A program made the position numbers and the translations under genes. Positions 17,013 to 26,450 of a DNA stretch of 64,000 bases are shown here, one piece after another. The notes beneath the pieces are model-generated. The model was not told the DNA's origin and searched no databases. It worked only from the letters and a program-made list of their open reading frames with translations. This stretch comes from Halalkalicoccus tibetensis (GTDB lineage: Archaea > Halobacteriota > Halobacteria > Halobacteriales > Halalkalicoccaceae): assembly GCF_037996645.1 (NCBI RefSeq), contig NZ_JBBMXV010000001.1:314168-378167 (forward strand). Reading direction: 5' to 3'. How positions within the stretch are numbered: position 1 is the first letter of the stretch; every line of letters starts with the position of its first letter.

Positions 17013-19061
17013 ATGCTCCTCGACGAGCTGTTCGGCTGGCTCCCGGTCGAGGAGCCGGTCGTCGTCTTCACGCTCGCGCTCGCCGTGTTCCTGGTCGGTC
17101 CCCTCGCGATCAAACGCGTCGGCCTGCCCGGCATCGTCGGGATCGTCCTGCTCGGCGCGCTGATCGGTCCCAACGGGCTCGGGATCCTCTCGTTGACCAG
17201 CGCGATCGAGCTGCTGGGCGAGGTCGGGCTGGTCTACCTCCTCTTTACCGTCGGGCTCGAGCTCGACCTCCGCGGGTTCGCGAAGGCACCCGAGAACGCC
17301 GCGCTCTTCGGGCTGACGAGCTTCTTTCTCCCCTTCATCGCGGGTACGGGGCTCGGTGTCGCGGTCCTCGGGCTCTCGGTGCCCGCCGCGGCGCTGCTGG
17401 CGGCGGTGTTCTCCTCGCACACGCTGCTTGCCTACCCGGTGGCCAACCAGCTCGACATCACCAAGAACAGGGCCGTCACCGCGGTCTTCGGTGGCATCCT
17501 CTTTACCGACACGCTCGCGCTCGTCGTACTCGCGCTCGTGATGGGGGCTGTCGACGGCGGGCTGAGTGCCCTGCTGTTCGCGCAGATCTTCGGCGCGATC
17601 GTCGTGCTGTTCGCGGGCGTCTGGTTCGTCGTCCCGCCGATCGCCCGGTGGTTCTTCCAGAACTTGAGCGAGGAGAGCTACTTCGAGTTCCTCTTCGTCG
17701 CGACGGCGCTGTTCGCCGCGGGCAGCCTCGCGGAGGTCCTCGGCCTGTCGGCGATCCTCGGGGCGTTCGTCGCCGGGATCGCGCTGAACCGCCAGATCCC
17801 CCGCGGGGGAACGCTGATGAACCGCATCGAGTTCGTCGGCAACGCCTTCTTCATCCCCTTCTTCCTGATCTACGTCGGGATGCTCGTCGACGTCGGCGTG
17901 ATCTTCGACGGGCTGGGGACCCTGCAGGTCGCCGCGACGATCCTCGCGACGATGTTCGTCATGAAGTGGGTCGCCGCCTGGGTCGTCAGCCGGATCCAGG
18001 GCTACGACGAGAACGAGCGCGGCGTGATCTACGGGCTCTCGGTGGGCCAGGCCGCGGCGGCGCTCGCGATCACCCTCATCGGGTTCGAGGAGGGGCTGTT
18101 CACGGCGGACGTGCTCAACGCCGTCGTGTTGATGATGCTCGTCGCGACGGTCGTCAGCCCGTGGTGGACCGTACGGGCGGGCCAGAAGCTCGCCCGCGAG
18201 GAGGAGGTCGAGCCCGGCGGTGACGACGAGCTCGACCCCCGGGTGCTCCTGCCGCTGTCGACCGACGCCGAGCGCCAACAGCGCCTGCTCGAGTTCGCGT
18301 TCGTCCTCAAGGAGGAGGACGCCGCCGAGCCGGTCCACCTGCTGACCGTGGTACGCCCGGAGTCCGGGCGAACGGAGGAGCAGGTCGCGCTGGTCGAGCG
18401 CGACCTCGAACGGGCCGCGGAGTTCGGCGGTGCAGCCGAGGTCCCCATCGAGAGCGAGACCCGCGTGAACCACAACATCGCCTCGGGGATCGTCCGGGGC
18501 AGCGTCGAGACCCGCGCGGACGTGATCCTCATGGGCTGGGACGCCCGCGCCTCGTTCGGCCGGCGGATCTTCGGCGACATCATCGACCAGGTGTTGCGGC
18601 GCACGCGGATCCCCGTCATGGTCTCGCGCCTCGGCCACCCGATCAACACCACCGAGCGGGTCTTCCTCGTCGTCCCCCACGGGATCGACCACCACGAGGG
18701 GTTCTACGAGGCGGTCCACGTCGTCAAACGATTGGCCTCGAAGCTCGGGACGCCGGTCACCGTGCTGGTCATGGAGGGTGACACCCACCAGTACGAGCGG
18801 CTGTTCGGCATGGTCGAGAACGAGGTCGACGCCGAGTTCGAGTCGATGGAGTGGAGTTCGCTGCTCGACTCGCTGGGCGAGCGTGCCGCGGAGGACGACC
18901 TGATCGTCACGCTCTCGCCACGGGAGGGCGAGGTCGGCTGGCACTCGGAGCTGGCGGAGCTGCCGAGCCGGCTCGTCGAGCTACCCCCACAATCGTTCGT
19001 GATGGTCTACCCGCGCCACGGCGAGCCCGAATACGGCGCGCAGTTCCTCCGGTTCAACTGA
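17013..19061 (+). CDS. CPA2 antiporter fused to Usp-like domains
   Basis: A 682-residue protein. Residues 1-385 are a Kef-type antiporter membrane domain (LGALIGPNGLGIL, LFTVGLELDLRGF, LSVGQAAAALAITLIGF). From about residue 405 the protein is soluble: one Usp-like unit (VLLPLSTDAERQQ ... LMGWDARASFGRRIFGDIIDQVL) and a second weaker one (VFLVVPHGIDHHEGF onward). The fusion places a stress/nucleotide-binding module on the antiporter, an alternative to TrkA domains. The AUG at 17013 follows a GC-rich, gene-free gap of 184 bases. Confidence 0.9.
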   Translation: MLLDELFGWLPVEEPVVVFTLALAVFLVGPLAIKRVGLPGIVGIVLLGALIGPNGLGILSLTSAIELLGEVGLVYLLFTVGLELDLRGFAKAPENAALFGLTSFFLPFIAGTGLGVAVLGLSVPAAALLAAVFSSHTLLAYPVANQLDITKNRAVTAVFGGILFTDTLALVVLALVMGAVDGGLSALLFAQIFGAIVVLFAGVWFVVPPIARWFFQNLSEESYFEFLFVATALFAAGSLAEVLGLSAILGAFVAGIALNRQIPRGGTLMNRIEFVGNAFFIPFFLIYVGMLVDVGVIFDGLGTLQVAATILATMFVMKWVAAWVVSRIQGYDENERGVIYGLSVGQAAAALAITLIGFEEGLFTADVLNAVVLMMLVATVVSPWWTVRAGQKLAREEEVEPGGDDELDPRVLLPLSTDAERQQRLLEFAFVLKEEDAAEPVHLLTVVRPESGRTEEQVALVERDLERAAEFGGAAEVPIESETRVNHNIASGIVRGSVETRADVILMGWDARASFGRRIFGDIIDQVLRRTRIPVMVSRLGHPINTTERVFLVVPHGIDHHEGFYEAVHVVKRLASKLGTPVTVLVMEGDTHQYERLFGMVENEVDAEFESMEWSSLLDSLGERAAEDDLIVTLSPREGEVGWHSELAELPSRLVELPPQSFVMVYPRHGEPEYGAQFLRFN

Positions 19062-19067
19062 GCTCCC

Positions 19068-19496
19068 CTACCCCGAGGGGAAGACGACGACGGGCCGGTC
19101 GGCGTTCTGGAGGATCGAGTAGGTCGTCGATCCCGAGAGGATCTCGACGATCCGGTTCGACTCGCGAGGGATGAACCCGATCGCCGTCGCGTCCTCCTCG
19201 CGGGCGCCATCGAAGATCGTCTCGGCGACGTCCGACCCGTAGAGCATCCGCGTCTCGCAGGGGATCCCGGCGGCCTCGCACTCCTCGGCGACGACCGCGA
19301 AGGCCTCCTCGCCGCGCTCCTCCTGCTGGGTCGGCGAGGTCGGGTCGGGCGCGCCGTCGCCCTTCTCGACGACGTGGACGGCGAGCACCGACCCGTCGGC
19401 GTCGGCGATCCGCGGGAGCGCGCTCGCGCAGGTCGTTCGGGCGTCCTCCTCGCTTGCGACCGGCAGCAGTACTCGTTCGAGAACGTTCTCGGCCAT
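19068..19496 (-). CDS. Universal stress protein (UspA family)
   Basis: A 142-residue Usp domain: MAENVLERVLLPVASEEDA at the start, the linker LAVHVVEKGDG and the C-terminal YSILQNADRPVVVFPSG. The canonical G-x2-G-x9-G-S loop is modified (IGFIPRESNRIVEILSGSTTYSI, split by position), so ATP binding is uncertain. It converges on the antiporter-Usp fusion with a six-base gap and precedes a permease-Usp fusion in the opposite direction. Confidence 0.87.
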   Translation of the reverse strand: MAENVLERVLLPVASEEDARTTCASALPRIADADGSVLAVHVVEKGDGAPDPTSPTQQEERGEEAFAVVAEECEAAGIPCETRMLYGSDVAETIFDGAREEDATAIGFIPRESNRIVEILSGSTTYSILQNADRPVVVFPSG

Positions 19497-19628
19497 ACGG
19501 GGGCGTACGTCCCCATGGTTGTTAATCGGCGGGGATCGACCGGGAAATCGCGGCCAGCCCGGTGGGTGGAGCCCTTCGCGGTATCTAGTTCACCCCCCTC
19601 CTAGCCGCCTTCGAACCTGTTAAGGAGT

Positions 19629-19643
19629 CCCCTCGAAAAGGGG
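19629..19643. repeat. Short hairpin before the permease gene
   Basis: CCCCT and AGGGG flank a five-base loop (CGAAA). The hairpin lies about 90 bases before the permease start in a 234-base gap between divergent genes. It might be part of a leader, but no regulatory role can be shown. Confidence 0.4.
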
Positions 19644-19730
19644 TTTCCATATGTCGTGTCGATACGCCGGTAGCCGCCGGACGAGACGTCGCGCGGGACG
19701 GACCGCGCAGCCGAGACGCCGGGGTCGCCG

Positions 19731-22010
19731 ATGAGCGACGAGGAGCTCGCGAAGGACCTCGGGCTGGTCTCGGCGATGACGATCGGCATCGGGACGATGA
19801 TCGGCGCGGGGATCTTCGTCCTGCCGGGCGTCGCCGCCCAGGAGGCCGGCCCGATCGTCGTCGCCTCGTTCATCATCGGCGGGCTCGTCGCGCTCGTCAA
19901 CGCCTTCTCGGTCGCCGAGCTGGGCACCGCGATGCCGAAAGCCGGCGGCGCCTACTACTGGATCAACCGCGCGTTGGGGCCGGTCTTCGGTAGCGTCGCC
20001 GGACTGGGCGACTGGATGGGTCTCGCCTTCGCCAGCGCCTTCTACTGCATCGGCTTCGGCGGCTATCTCGTCACGTTCGTCCCGCTTCCCGACCTGCTCT
20101 TCCTGACCGACGTCCAACTGGGCGCGCTGCTCGCGGGCGCGACCTTCGTCGGCGTCAACTACATCGGCGCGAAGGAGACCGGCGGCATCCAAACGGTCAT
20201 CGTCTTCATCCTGCTGGGCATCCTCACCGTCTTCTCGTTCGGGGGACTGCTCGCCTTCGACTACGCCACGCTCCTCAGCGAGGGCGGCTGGGCGCCCGGC
20301 GGCACGGGCCAGATCCTGCCCGCGACCGCGCTCGTCTTCGTCTCCTTCCTGGGCTATGCGAAGATCGCGACCATCGCCGAGGAGATGAAGAACCCCGGCC
20401 GGAACCTCCCGATCGCGGTGATCGGCAGCGTCGCGATCGTCACCGTGATCTACGGCGTGCTCGTGACGGTGATGGTCGGGGTCGTCCCGTGGCCCGACCT
20501 CAGCCTCGAGGTGCCCGTCTCGCAGGCCGCCGAGGTCGCGTTCACCGACGTCGGCGCCCCCGGTGCCGTCGTCGCCGGCGTCGCCTCGTTGATGACCTTC
20601 GGCGCGCTGCTCGCGACCGCGTCGTCGGCGAACGCCTCGATCCTCTCGTCGGCCCGCATCAACTTCGCGATGGGCCGGGACAAGATCGTCTCCGACGCGC
20701 TCAACGACATCCACCCGAAGTTCGCCACGCCCTACCGCTCGATCCTGCTCACCGGCGCGATGATCATCTTCTTCATCATCGTGCTCGGCGGGGACCTCGA
20801 GATCCTCGCCCAAGCCGCGAGCGTGCTCCACCTGATCGTCTACGCGCTGATGAACGTCGCGCTGATCGTCTTCCGGCGCTCCGATCTGCCCGACTACGAC
20901 CCCGACTTCACCGTACCGCTGTACCCGATCACGCCGATCCTCGGCGCGCTGCTCTCGCTCGCGCTGATCGGCTTTATGGCACCCCTCGAGATCGCGCTGT
21001 CGGCGTTGTTCGTCGTCGTCGCGATCGCGTGGTACTTCCTCTACGCGCGCCAGCACACCGACCACCAGGGGCTGCTCGGCCAGTACATCCTCAGCCAGTC
21101 CGAGGAGATGCCCGACGCGGCGGTCTCGGCCGCCGAGACCGTCCAGCCCGACTCGGCCGACTACCGCGTGATGGTGCCGCTGTCGAACCCCCGAACCGAG
21201 AGCAACCTGATCTCGCTCGCGAGCACGCTCGCGAAGGCCAACGACGGCGTCGTCCACGCCGTCCACATCGTTCAGGTCCCGGATCAGACGCCGCTCCAGC
21301 AGGGCTCGAGACACGTCGACCGGATCGACGAGGAGTCGAGCAAGCTGCTCGCGGCCGCAGAGGAGAGCGCCGAGACGTTCGGCGCGCCCGTCGAGACCAC
21401 GACGATCGTCTCCCACGAGTCCTTCGAGGAGGTCTTCGGCTCGGCCCGTCGGCTCGAGGCCGACACCGTCGTGATGGGCTGGAGCGAGAACCGCCCGTGG
21501 GCCGCCGGCCGCGCCGAGAGCACGCTCGACGAGCTCACCCACGATCTGCCCTGTGACTTCCTGGTCCTGAAGGACCGGGACCTCAGCGTCGACCGGGTGG
21601 TCGTCCCGACCGCGGGCGGCCCCGACTCCGACCTGAGCGCCGAGGTCGCACGCACCCTCCGCGACGAGGTCGGCTCCGAGATCGCGCTGTTGTACGTCGT
21701 CGACGGCGAGGACGAACGCGAGGAGGGCGAGGCGTTCCTGACCGACTGGGCGGCGGGCCACGACCTCTCGGACGCGGAGATCCTGATCGACGAGTCGGGC
21801 GACGTCGAGGGCGCGATCGGGCGGGCCGCCGCGGATCGCGACCTCGTGATCATCGGGGCGACCGAGCGGGGGCTGCTCTCGCGGCTCCTCAGCGCCTCGC
21901 TCGTCTTTGACGTCGTCGACGAGGTCGACTGCTCGGTGCTGCTCGCGGAACGCCCCTCGAAACGCTCGATCCGCGACCGGCTGTTCGGCTCGGGCAGCGA
22001 CGAGGAGTAA
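19731..22010 (+). CDS. APC-family amino-acid permease fused to two Usp domains
   Basis: A 759-residue protein. The first 440 residues form an APC permease (signature IGIGTMIGAGIFVLPGV at 17-34, then KAGGAYYWINRALGP and EEMKNPGRNLPIAV). From about residue 475 there are two tandem Usp modules (YRVMVPLSNPRTESNLIS ... VMGWSENRPW, then VVVPTAGGPDSDLS ... VIIGATERGLLSRLL). Such permease-Usp fusions are known in haloarchaea and are thought to tie amino-acid or cation uptake to stress signals. The substrate is not determinable. Confidence 0.9.
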   Translation: MSDEELAKDLGLVSAMTIGIGTMIGAGIFVLPGVAAQEAGPIVVASFIIGGLVALVNAFSVAELGTAMPKAGGAYYWINRALGPVFGSVAGLGDWMGLAFASAFYCIGFGGYLVTFVPLPDLLFLTDVQLGALLAGATFVGVNYIGAKETGGIQTVIVFILLGILTVFSFGGLLAFDYATLLSEGGWAPGGTGQILPATALVFVSFLGYAKIATIAEEMKNPGRNLPIAVIGSVAIVTVIYGVLVTVMVGVVPWPDLSLEVPVSQAAEVAFTDVGAPGAVVAGVASLMTFGALLATASSANASILSSARINFAMGRDKIVSDALNDIHPKFATPYRSILLTGAMIIFFIIVLGGDLEILAQAASVLHLIVYALMNVALIVFRRSDLPDYDPDFTVPLYPITPILGALLSLALIGFMAPLEIALSALFVVVAIAWYFLYARQHTDHQGLLGQYILSQSEEMPDAAVSAAETVQPDSADYRVMVPLSNPRTESNLISLASTLAKANDGVVHAVHIVQVPDQTPLQQGSRHVDRIDEESSKLLAAAEESAETFGAPVETTTIVSHESFEEVFGSARRLEADTVVMGWSENRPWAAGRAESTLDELTHDLPCDFLVLKDRDLSVDRVVVPTAGGPDSDLSAEVARTLRDEVGSEIALLYVVDGEDEREEGEAFLTDWAAGHDLSDAEILIDESGDVEGAIGRAAADRDLVIIGATERGLLSRLLSASLVFDVVDEVDCSVLLAERPSKRSIRDRLFGSGSDEE

Positions 22011-22049
22011 ATCCGTCGCGCTTTTCTCCCCGGAACCGCTCTCTCGGAT

Positions 22050-23327
22050 ATGGCCCGGTACCACATCGAGACCTACGGCTGCACCTCGAACCGCGGCGAG
22101 AGCCGCGCGATCGAGAGTGCGCTGCGCGACGCGGGTCACTACCGGGCGGACGGTCCCGCGGAGGCGGACGTCGCCATCCTCAACACCTGCACCGTCGTCG
22201 AGAAGACCGAGACGAACATGCTACGACGGGCACGGGAGCTCGAGGAGGAGACCGCCGACCTGATCGTCACGGGCTGTATGGCGCTGGCCCAGGGCGAGGA
22301 GTTCGCCGACGTCGACGCCCGCGTGATGCACTGGGACGAGGTGCCCCAGGCCGCGCTCAACGGCGAGTGTCCCACCCCTGGTCCGGGCGTCGAGCCCGTT
22401 CTCGACGGCGTCGTCGGCATCCTCCCGATCGCCCGGGGCTGCATGTCGAACTGTTCGTACTGCATCACCAAGCACGCCACCGGGCGAGTGGACTCCCCGA
22501 GCGTCGAGGAGAACGTCGAGAAGGCCCGCGCGCTGGTCCACGCCGGCGCGAAGGAGCTTCGCATCACCGGCCAGGACACAGGGGTATATGGCTGGGACGA
22601 CGGGGAACGGAAGCTCCCCGAGCTCCTCAAGCGGATCTGTGCCATCGAGGGCGACTTTCGCGTGCGGCTGGGGATGGCCAACCCGGGAGGCATCCACGGC
22701 ATCCACGAGGAGCTCGCGGAGGTCTTCGCCGAGAACGGGAAGCTGTACGACTTCATCCACGCGCCGGTCCAGTCGGGCAGCGACGACGTGCTCGAGGAGA
22801 TGCGCCGCCAACACAGGGTCGAGAAGTTTCGGGAGGTCGTCGAGACGTTCGACCGGGAGCTCGACTACTGGACGCTTTCGACCGATTTCATCGTCGGATT
22901 CCCGACCGAGACCGAGGCCGACCACGAGCTGAGCATGGAGCTCCTTCGAGAGGTCCGCCCCGAGAAGGTCAACGTCACCCGGTTCTCGAAGCGCCCGAAG
23001 ACCGACGCCGCGGAGATGAAGGGTCTCGGCGGGCAGACCAAGAAGGACCGATCGAAGGCGATGAGCGAGCTCAAGCGGGAGATCGTGGGCGAGGTCTACG
23101 CGGAGATGGTCGGCGATACCCGTGAACTCCTCTGTGTCGAGCCGGGGACCGGCGACTCGGTGAAGTGCCGGGACTCGGCCTACCGACAGGTGATCATCCA
23201 GAACGCCTCCGAACACGGGATCGAACCCGGCGACTTCTTCGAGGCCGAGATCACCGCCAACGAGACGATGTACGCGTTCGCCACACCGACCCGGGCGACG
23301 AGAACCGAGCCCGCACCCATGCGATAA
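22050..23327 (+). CDS. tRNA threonylcarbamoyladenosine methylthiotransferase (CDKAL1/MtaB type)
   Basis: A 425-residue radical-SAM enzyme that adds a methylthio group to t6A37 of tRNA. The N-terminal MTTase domain carries cysteines at about 11, 47 and 76 (YGCTSNRGE, LNTCTVV, VTGCMALAQGE), which bind one iron-sulfur cluster. The radical-SAM CxxxCxxC motif is CMSNCSYC at about 131-138. The C-terminal TRAM domain follows from about residue 355. Archaeal members belong to the e-MtaB/CDKAL1 clade. It is downstream of the permease-Usp fusion with a 40-base gap. Confidence 0.93.
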   Translation: MARYHIETYGCTSNRGESRAIESALRDAGHYRADGPAEADVAILNTCTVVEKTETNMLRRARELEEETADLIVTGCMALAQGEEFADVDARVMHWDEVPQAALNGECPTPGPGVEPVLDGVVGILPIARGCMSNCSYCITKHATGRVDSPSVEENVEKARALVHAGAKELRITGQDTGVYGWDDGERKLPELLKRICAIEGDFRVRLGMANPGGIHGIHEELAEVFAENGKLYDFIHAPVQSGSDDVLEEMRRQHRVEKFREVVETFDRELDYWTLSTDFIVGFPTETEADHELSMELLREVRPEKVNVTRFSKRPKTDAAEMKGLGGQTKKDRSKAMSELKREIVGEVYAEMVGDTRELLCVEPGTGDSVKCRDSAYRQVIIQNASEHGIEPGDFFEAEITANETMYAFATPTRATRTEPAPMR

Positions 23328-23414
23328 GGTCCCAGCGTCGGCTCCTCGTCCATCTCCTTCCGAGAACGGCATTACGCTGAGACCGGACTGTGTATAGCTC
23401 CAGTGGCCGGGACC

Positions 23415-24335
23415 TCATTCGAACTCGCGGCCGAGCAGGCGGTCCGCGTCCGGGTCGTCCTTCCACTCGCCGAGCTCCTTGGGATCCATGTGAACGAAGA
23501 CGTCGTCGATCTCGGGGAGATCGCGGATCGCCTCGACGATCTCGCTTTCGATGTCGTGGGCTTCCAGAAGGGTGCGTTCGCCCTCGACCTCGATGTGGAG
23601 CGAGACGTCGATCTCGGGGCCGACGTAGTGGGCGACGACGTCGTGGACGCCCTCGACCTCGGGGTGGGCAATCGTGCGCCGAACGATCTCGGCGTGGAGG
23701 TCCTCGGGCGGGGCGCGCCCGATCAGGTAGTCGACGTTGTCCCGCAACACCTCCCAGCCGGTGTAGAAGATGCCGACCGAGACGACGACGGCCGCGAGCG
23801 GGTCGAGGATCGGGTAGCCCGCGCGGGCACCGATGACGCCGATCAGAGCCGCGGCGACGGTCAGCACGTCGTTCCTGCTGTCGAGGCCGGTCGCGACGAG
23901 CGCGGGCGAGTTGTACTCGTTTCCGGCGCGCAGGCAGTAGCGATAGAGGCCGATCTTCACCGCGCCGGCCAGGACGAGGACGACGATCGCGGCGGGCCCG
24001 GTCGTGACCGCGACCTGCCCGAAGTACAGCGCACGGGCGGCCTGCCAGAGGATCACGCCGCCGGCGGCGAAGATGGCGATCGCGATGAACAGCGAAACCA
24101 GCGGCTCGATGCGCTCGTGGCCGTGGGGATGGTCGGTGTCGGGCGGCTGGGTCGTCAGATACAGCCCCGCGAGGATGACGACGCTGTAGATCACGTCCGT
24201 GAGGCTGTTTACGGCCTCCGAACCGACCGCGAGACTGCCGGTCTGGAACCAGACGACCCCCTTCGCGACGACGAGCCCCAGGTTCGCCACCAGGATCAGG
24301 AGGCCGACCCTGCGCATCGCGGAGGCCCGGTTCAC
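23415..24335 (-). CDS. Cation diffusion facilitator (CDF) transporter
   Basis: A 306-residue metal exporter: six helices over residues 1-210 and a cytoplasmic metal-sensing domain over 215-290 (HPEVEGVHDVVAHYVGPEI, split). Helix 2 has the CDF signature variant SLAVGSEAVNSLTDV, with Glu, Asn and Asp at the binding positions. Helix 5 has ATGLDSRNDVL, a DxxxD arrangement common in Mn/Fe-type CDF proteins rather than the HxxxD of Zn-type. Metal choice is therefore tentatively Mn or Fe. It is convergent with the tRNA-modification gene. Confidence 0.9.
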   Translation of the reverse strand: MNRASAMRRVGLLILVANLGLVVAKGVVWFQTGSLAVGSEAVNSLTDVIYSVVILAGLYLTTQPPDTDHPHGHERIEPLVSLFIAIAIFAAGGVILWQAARALYFGQVAVTTGPAAIVVLVLAGAVKIGLYRYCLRAGNEYNSPALVATGLDSRNDVLTVAAALIGVIGARAGYPILDPLAAVVVSVGIFYTGWEVLRDNVDYLIGRAPPEDLHAEIVRRTIAHPEVEGVHDVVAHYVGPEIDVSLHIEVEGERTLLEAHDIESEIVEAIRDLPEIDDVFVHMDPKELGEWKDDPDADRLLGREFE

Positions 24336-24373
24336 GGCGGGGGTTCACAGCCGGCGGATAAATGGCCTTCGGG

Positions 24374-24919
24374 CTACTCGAACCTGACCGCTCGGTCCTC
24401 GCCCTCGCCGGTTCGGGCCCCGTCGAGCTCCGCGAACGCCCCGTGGAGTCGGTCGTAGGTCTCCTCTAAGGCCTGGACGATCACCTTCGTCTCGCCGATC
24501 ACCGGCATGAAGTTCGTATCGCCCTCCCAGCGCGGGACGACGTGGGCGTGGAGGTGGTCGCCGATCGAGCCGCCTGCCCCCTCTCCGAGGTTGTAGCCCG
24601 CGTTGACCCCGTCGGGCGCGAACGCCGCGTCGAACGCCTCGAGGGTTCGCTGTTTCAGCCGGGCGTGGTCCAGAAGCTCCTCCTCGGGGAGCTCGGTGTA
24701 GTCGCCGGTGTGGCGGTTCGGGATCACCATTACGTGACCCGGGTTGTACGGGTAGTTGTTCAGGAGGACGAACGCGTGCTCGCTGCGGGCGACGACCCGG
24801 TTCTCCCGGTCGGCGTCGTCGGCCTCGAACGCACAGAACACGCAGTCGGGGTCGGCCCCGCCCTCGGGCGCGTCGCGCTCGACCCACTCGATCCGCCAGG
24901 GGGCGAAGATCTGGTCCAT
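24374..24919 (-). CDS. HIT-family nucleotide hydrolase
   Basis: A 181-residue HIT protein. It has an N-terminal CxxC pair (CVFC, residues 26-29), LNNYPYNPGHVMVIPNRH and the histidine triad HLHAHVVPRW at 122-131. Family members hydrolyse or transfer nucleotides from AMP-linked or dinucleoside substrates (Ap4A-type or Fhit-like). The exact substrate is unknown. The next gene downstream on this strand is the CDF transporter, 38 bases away, and the two may be co-transcribed. Confidence 0.92.
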   Translation of the reverse strand: MDQIFAPWRIEWVERDAPEGGADPDCVFCAFEADDADRENRVVARSEHAFVLLNNYPYNPGHVMVIPNRHTGDYTELPEEELLDHARLKQRTLEAFDAAFAPDGVNAGYNLGEGAGGSIGDHLHAHVVPRWEGDTNFMPVIGETKVIVQALEETYDRLHGAFAELDGARTGEGEDRAVRFE

Positions 24920-25035
24920 GTCTCGGGCTCGGACAGCGTCCCCTTAGTTGCCCCTCAATCGGCCCGGCGGGATCACTTATTATTACCAGATCAAAAAAGA
25001 TAGATTTTTTTATGATTAGGTCTATGAAGAAAGTA

Positions 25036-25236
25036 ATGGCTGTCAAAGAACGGTCCTCCCAAACGATGAACGAGTGGTGTCTCTGCTGCGACAGCGAGAC
25101 CGAACACGCGGTCTCGATCGAGCTACGCACCGAAGGAACGAACCCCGAAACCGCCCACTACTCGCGCGAGCCCTACCGGCTCACCCGCTGTCTCGGCTGC
25201 GGCGAGCGCCGGAGCCAGCGCATGAACAACGCATAA
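25036..25236 (+). CDS. DUF7835-type small zinc-binding protein
   Basis: A 66-residue protein with two CxxC pairs: WCLCCDSETEH near the start and TRCLGCGERRSQRMNNA at the end, a likely zinc ribbon. The pattern (SIELRTEG ... YSREPYRLTRC) matches a widespread haloarchaeal family of unknown role. Three in-frame AUGs exist (25012, 25024, 25036). The last is chosen from the usual length of the family and because a T-rich TATA-like stretch lies at 25004-25012, but the earlier ones remain possible. Confidence 0.75.
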   Translation: MAVKERSSQTMNEWCLCCDSETEHAVSIELRTEGTNPETAHYSREPYRLTRCLGCGERRSQRMNNA

Positions 25237-25294
25237 GAGCCGCCCGGGCCCACCCCCAGGTCCCCCCCGCCGCCCGCTTGCTTCGCTTTCGAGC

Positions 25295-25313
25295 GCCGCG
25301 CCGAGTGCGCGGC
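25295..25313. terminator. Possible hairpin terminator between convergent genes
   Basis: GCCGCGC and GCGCGGC pair around a five-base loop in the 87-base gap between the zinc-binding protein gene and the convergent aminopeptidase gene. There is no clear T-tract, so a termination role is only suggested by position. Confidence 0.35.
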
Positions 25314-25323
25314 AGTCCGTGGC

Positions 25324-26223
25324 TCAGTCCCGCGTCGTGACTTCGCAGCCGTCCTCGGTGACGATCACGGTGTGTTCCTTCTGGCTGACGAGCCTGTCGT
25401 CGTCCTCCTTCAGGACGGGGTAGCCGTGGACGAGTCCCTGCATCTTGAGGCGGCGAAGCGCCATCCCCGGCCGTGAGGAATCGAGCCACCGCGCGGCGAA
25501 GGGCAGGGTGCGGAACTCCTCGGTGATCTGTTCGAGGGCCTCGCGCGCGCCGCGGTCGCGCACCGAGCCCTCGTGTTCCAGCGCGAAGATCTCCTCGTCG
25601 CCCCCCTCGGTGACCTTGCCGCTGCCGTCGGTGGCGAAGGGTTCGATCGCGACCACGTCGCCGGCCTCGAGGGTCGTGCTCTGTGAGACCGCGCGGTTCG
25701 GGATGCTCGGCTCGGTGTGCTGGTCCCAGTGACCCAACCCGTGACCCGAGAGGTTGACGACGGGGTTGAAGCCGTAGCCCTCGATGGTCTCCTCGATCGC
25801 CGCGCCGAGCTCGCCGGTCTCGACGCCCGGCTCGACGAGGTCGATCGCGGCCTCGAGCGCCTCGGCGGGCGCCTCGGTGAGCTCGTCGTGGCCCGCGAGG
25901 TCGATGGTGGTCGCGGTGTCGGCGAGCCAGCCGTCGACGTGGACGCCGATGTCGATGTTGATCAGCTCCTCGCCGAACGTCGAGTCGTCGTCGGCGCTCG
26001 GGGTCGCGTGGGCAGCCTCCTCGTCGATCGAGATGTTGACCGGGAAGGCGGGCTCGCCGCCGAGCTCGCGGATCCGGTCCTCGGCGTACTCCGCGACTTC
26101 GAGGTGGCCCGTACCGACCTCGACGCGGTCGGCGGTCTCCTCGCGGACCTGCGTCAGGATCTCGCCGGCTTCCCGGACCTTCTCGTGCTCTTCGCTGCCT
26201 AATTCGATGCGGCTGCTGCTCAT
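25324..26223 (-). CDS. map: Methionine aminopeptidase
   Basis: A 299-residue type-II methionine aminopeptidase, which removes initiator methionine from nascent proteins. The M24 metal ligands are in the expected order: INIDIGVHVDGWLADTAT (two Asp), LSGHGLGHW (His), VVAIEPFATDG (Glu) and SQKEHTVIVTEDG (Glu near the C-terminus). The start MSSSRIELGSEE at 26223 fits archaeal homologues. The upstream region to 26505 contains a row of hairpins belonging to the preceding gene's 3' end. Confidence 0.95.
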   Translation of the reverse strand: MSSSRIELGSEEHEKVREAGEILTQVREETADRVEVGTGHLEVAEYAEDRIRELGGEPAFPVNISIDEEAAHATPSADDDSTFGEELINIDIGVHVDGWLADTATTIDLAGHDELTEAPAEALEAAIDLVEPGVETGELGAAIEETIEGYGFNPVVNLSGHGLGHWDQHTEPSIPNRAVSQSTTLEAGDVVAIEPFATDGSGKVTEGGDEEIFALEHEGSVRDRGAREALEQITEEFRTLPFAARWLDSSRPGMALRRLKMQGLVHGYPVLKEDDDRLVSQKEHTVIVTEDGCEVTTRD

Positions 26224-26315
26224 GGGCGCGCTTCGGACGAACGATCCAAAGCCCTTGCGTTGTCCGGTTCGGCGGTAGTTGGCGCTGCGTGAGCCGTCGG
26301 CGGTGCGGTGGCCGG

Positions 26316-26353
26316 CGCGAACGGGATCGCCGGAGGTGGCGATCCCGTTCGCG
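26316..26353. repeat. Perfect inverted repeat, 16-bp arms
   Basis: CGCGAACGGGATCGCC pairs with GGCGATCCCGTTCGCG around the loop GGAGGT. It is the first (plus-strand order) of three hairpins downstream of the asparaginase gene. Confidence 0.8.
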
Positions 26354-26424
26354 GGGCGGGGAAAGGCTGGCTGACCCGGAAGCGGCGCGTAACCGCGCGC
26401 CGCGTCCTGCTGTCCTGGAGGTCT

Positions 26425-26445
26425 CCGAAAACCGGAGGTTTTCGG
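26425..26445. repeat. Perfect inverted repeat, 9-bp arms, triplet loop
   Basis: CCGAAAACC and GGTTTTCGG flank the three-base loop GGA. The stem can be lengthened by three pairs with one bulged base. Five bases separate it from the next hairpin. Confidence 0.8.
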
Positions 26446-26450
26446 GACCC

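Noticed and set aside
23328-23414. Inverted AGGTCCC/GGGACCT pair between the methylthiotransferase and CDF genes
   Set aside because: Seven-base arms about 75 bases apart are expected by chance.
26224-26316. Possible tRNA gene in the gap upstream of map
   Set aside because: No acceptor stem, T-loop (GTTCGAATC-like) or A/B-box pattern could be aligned.
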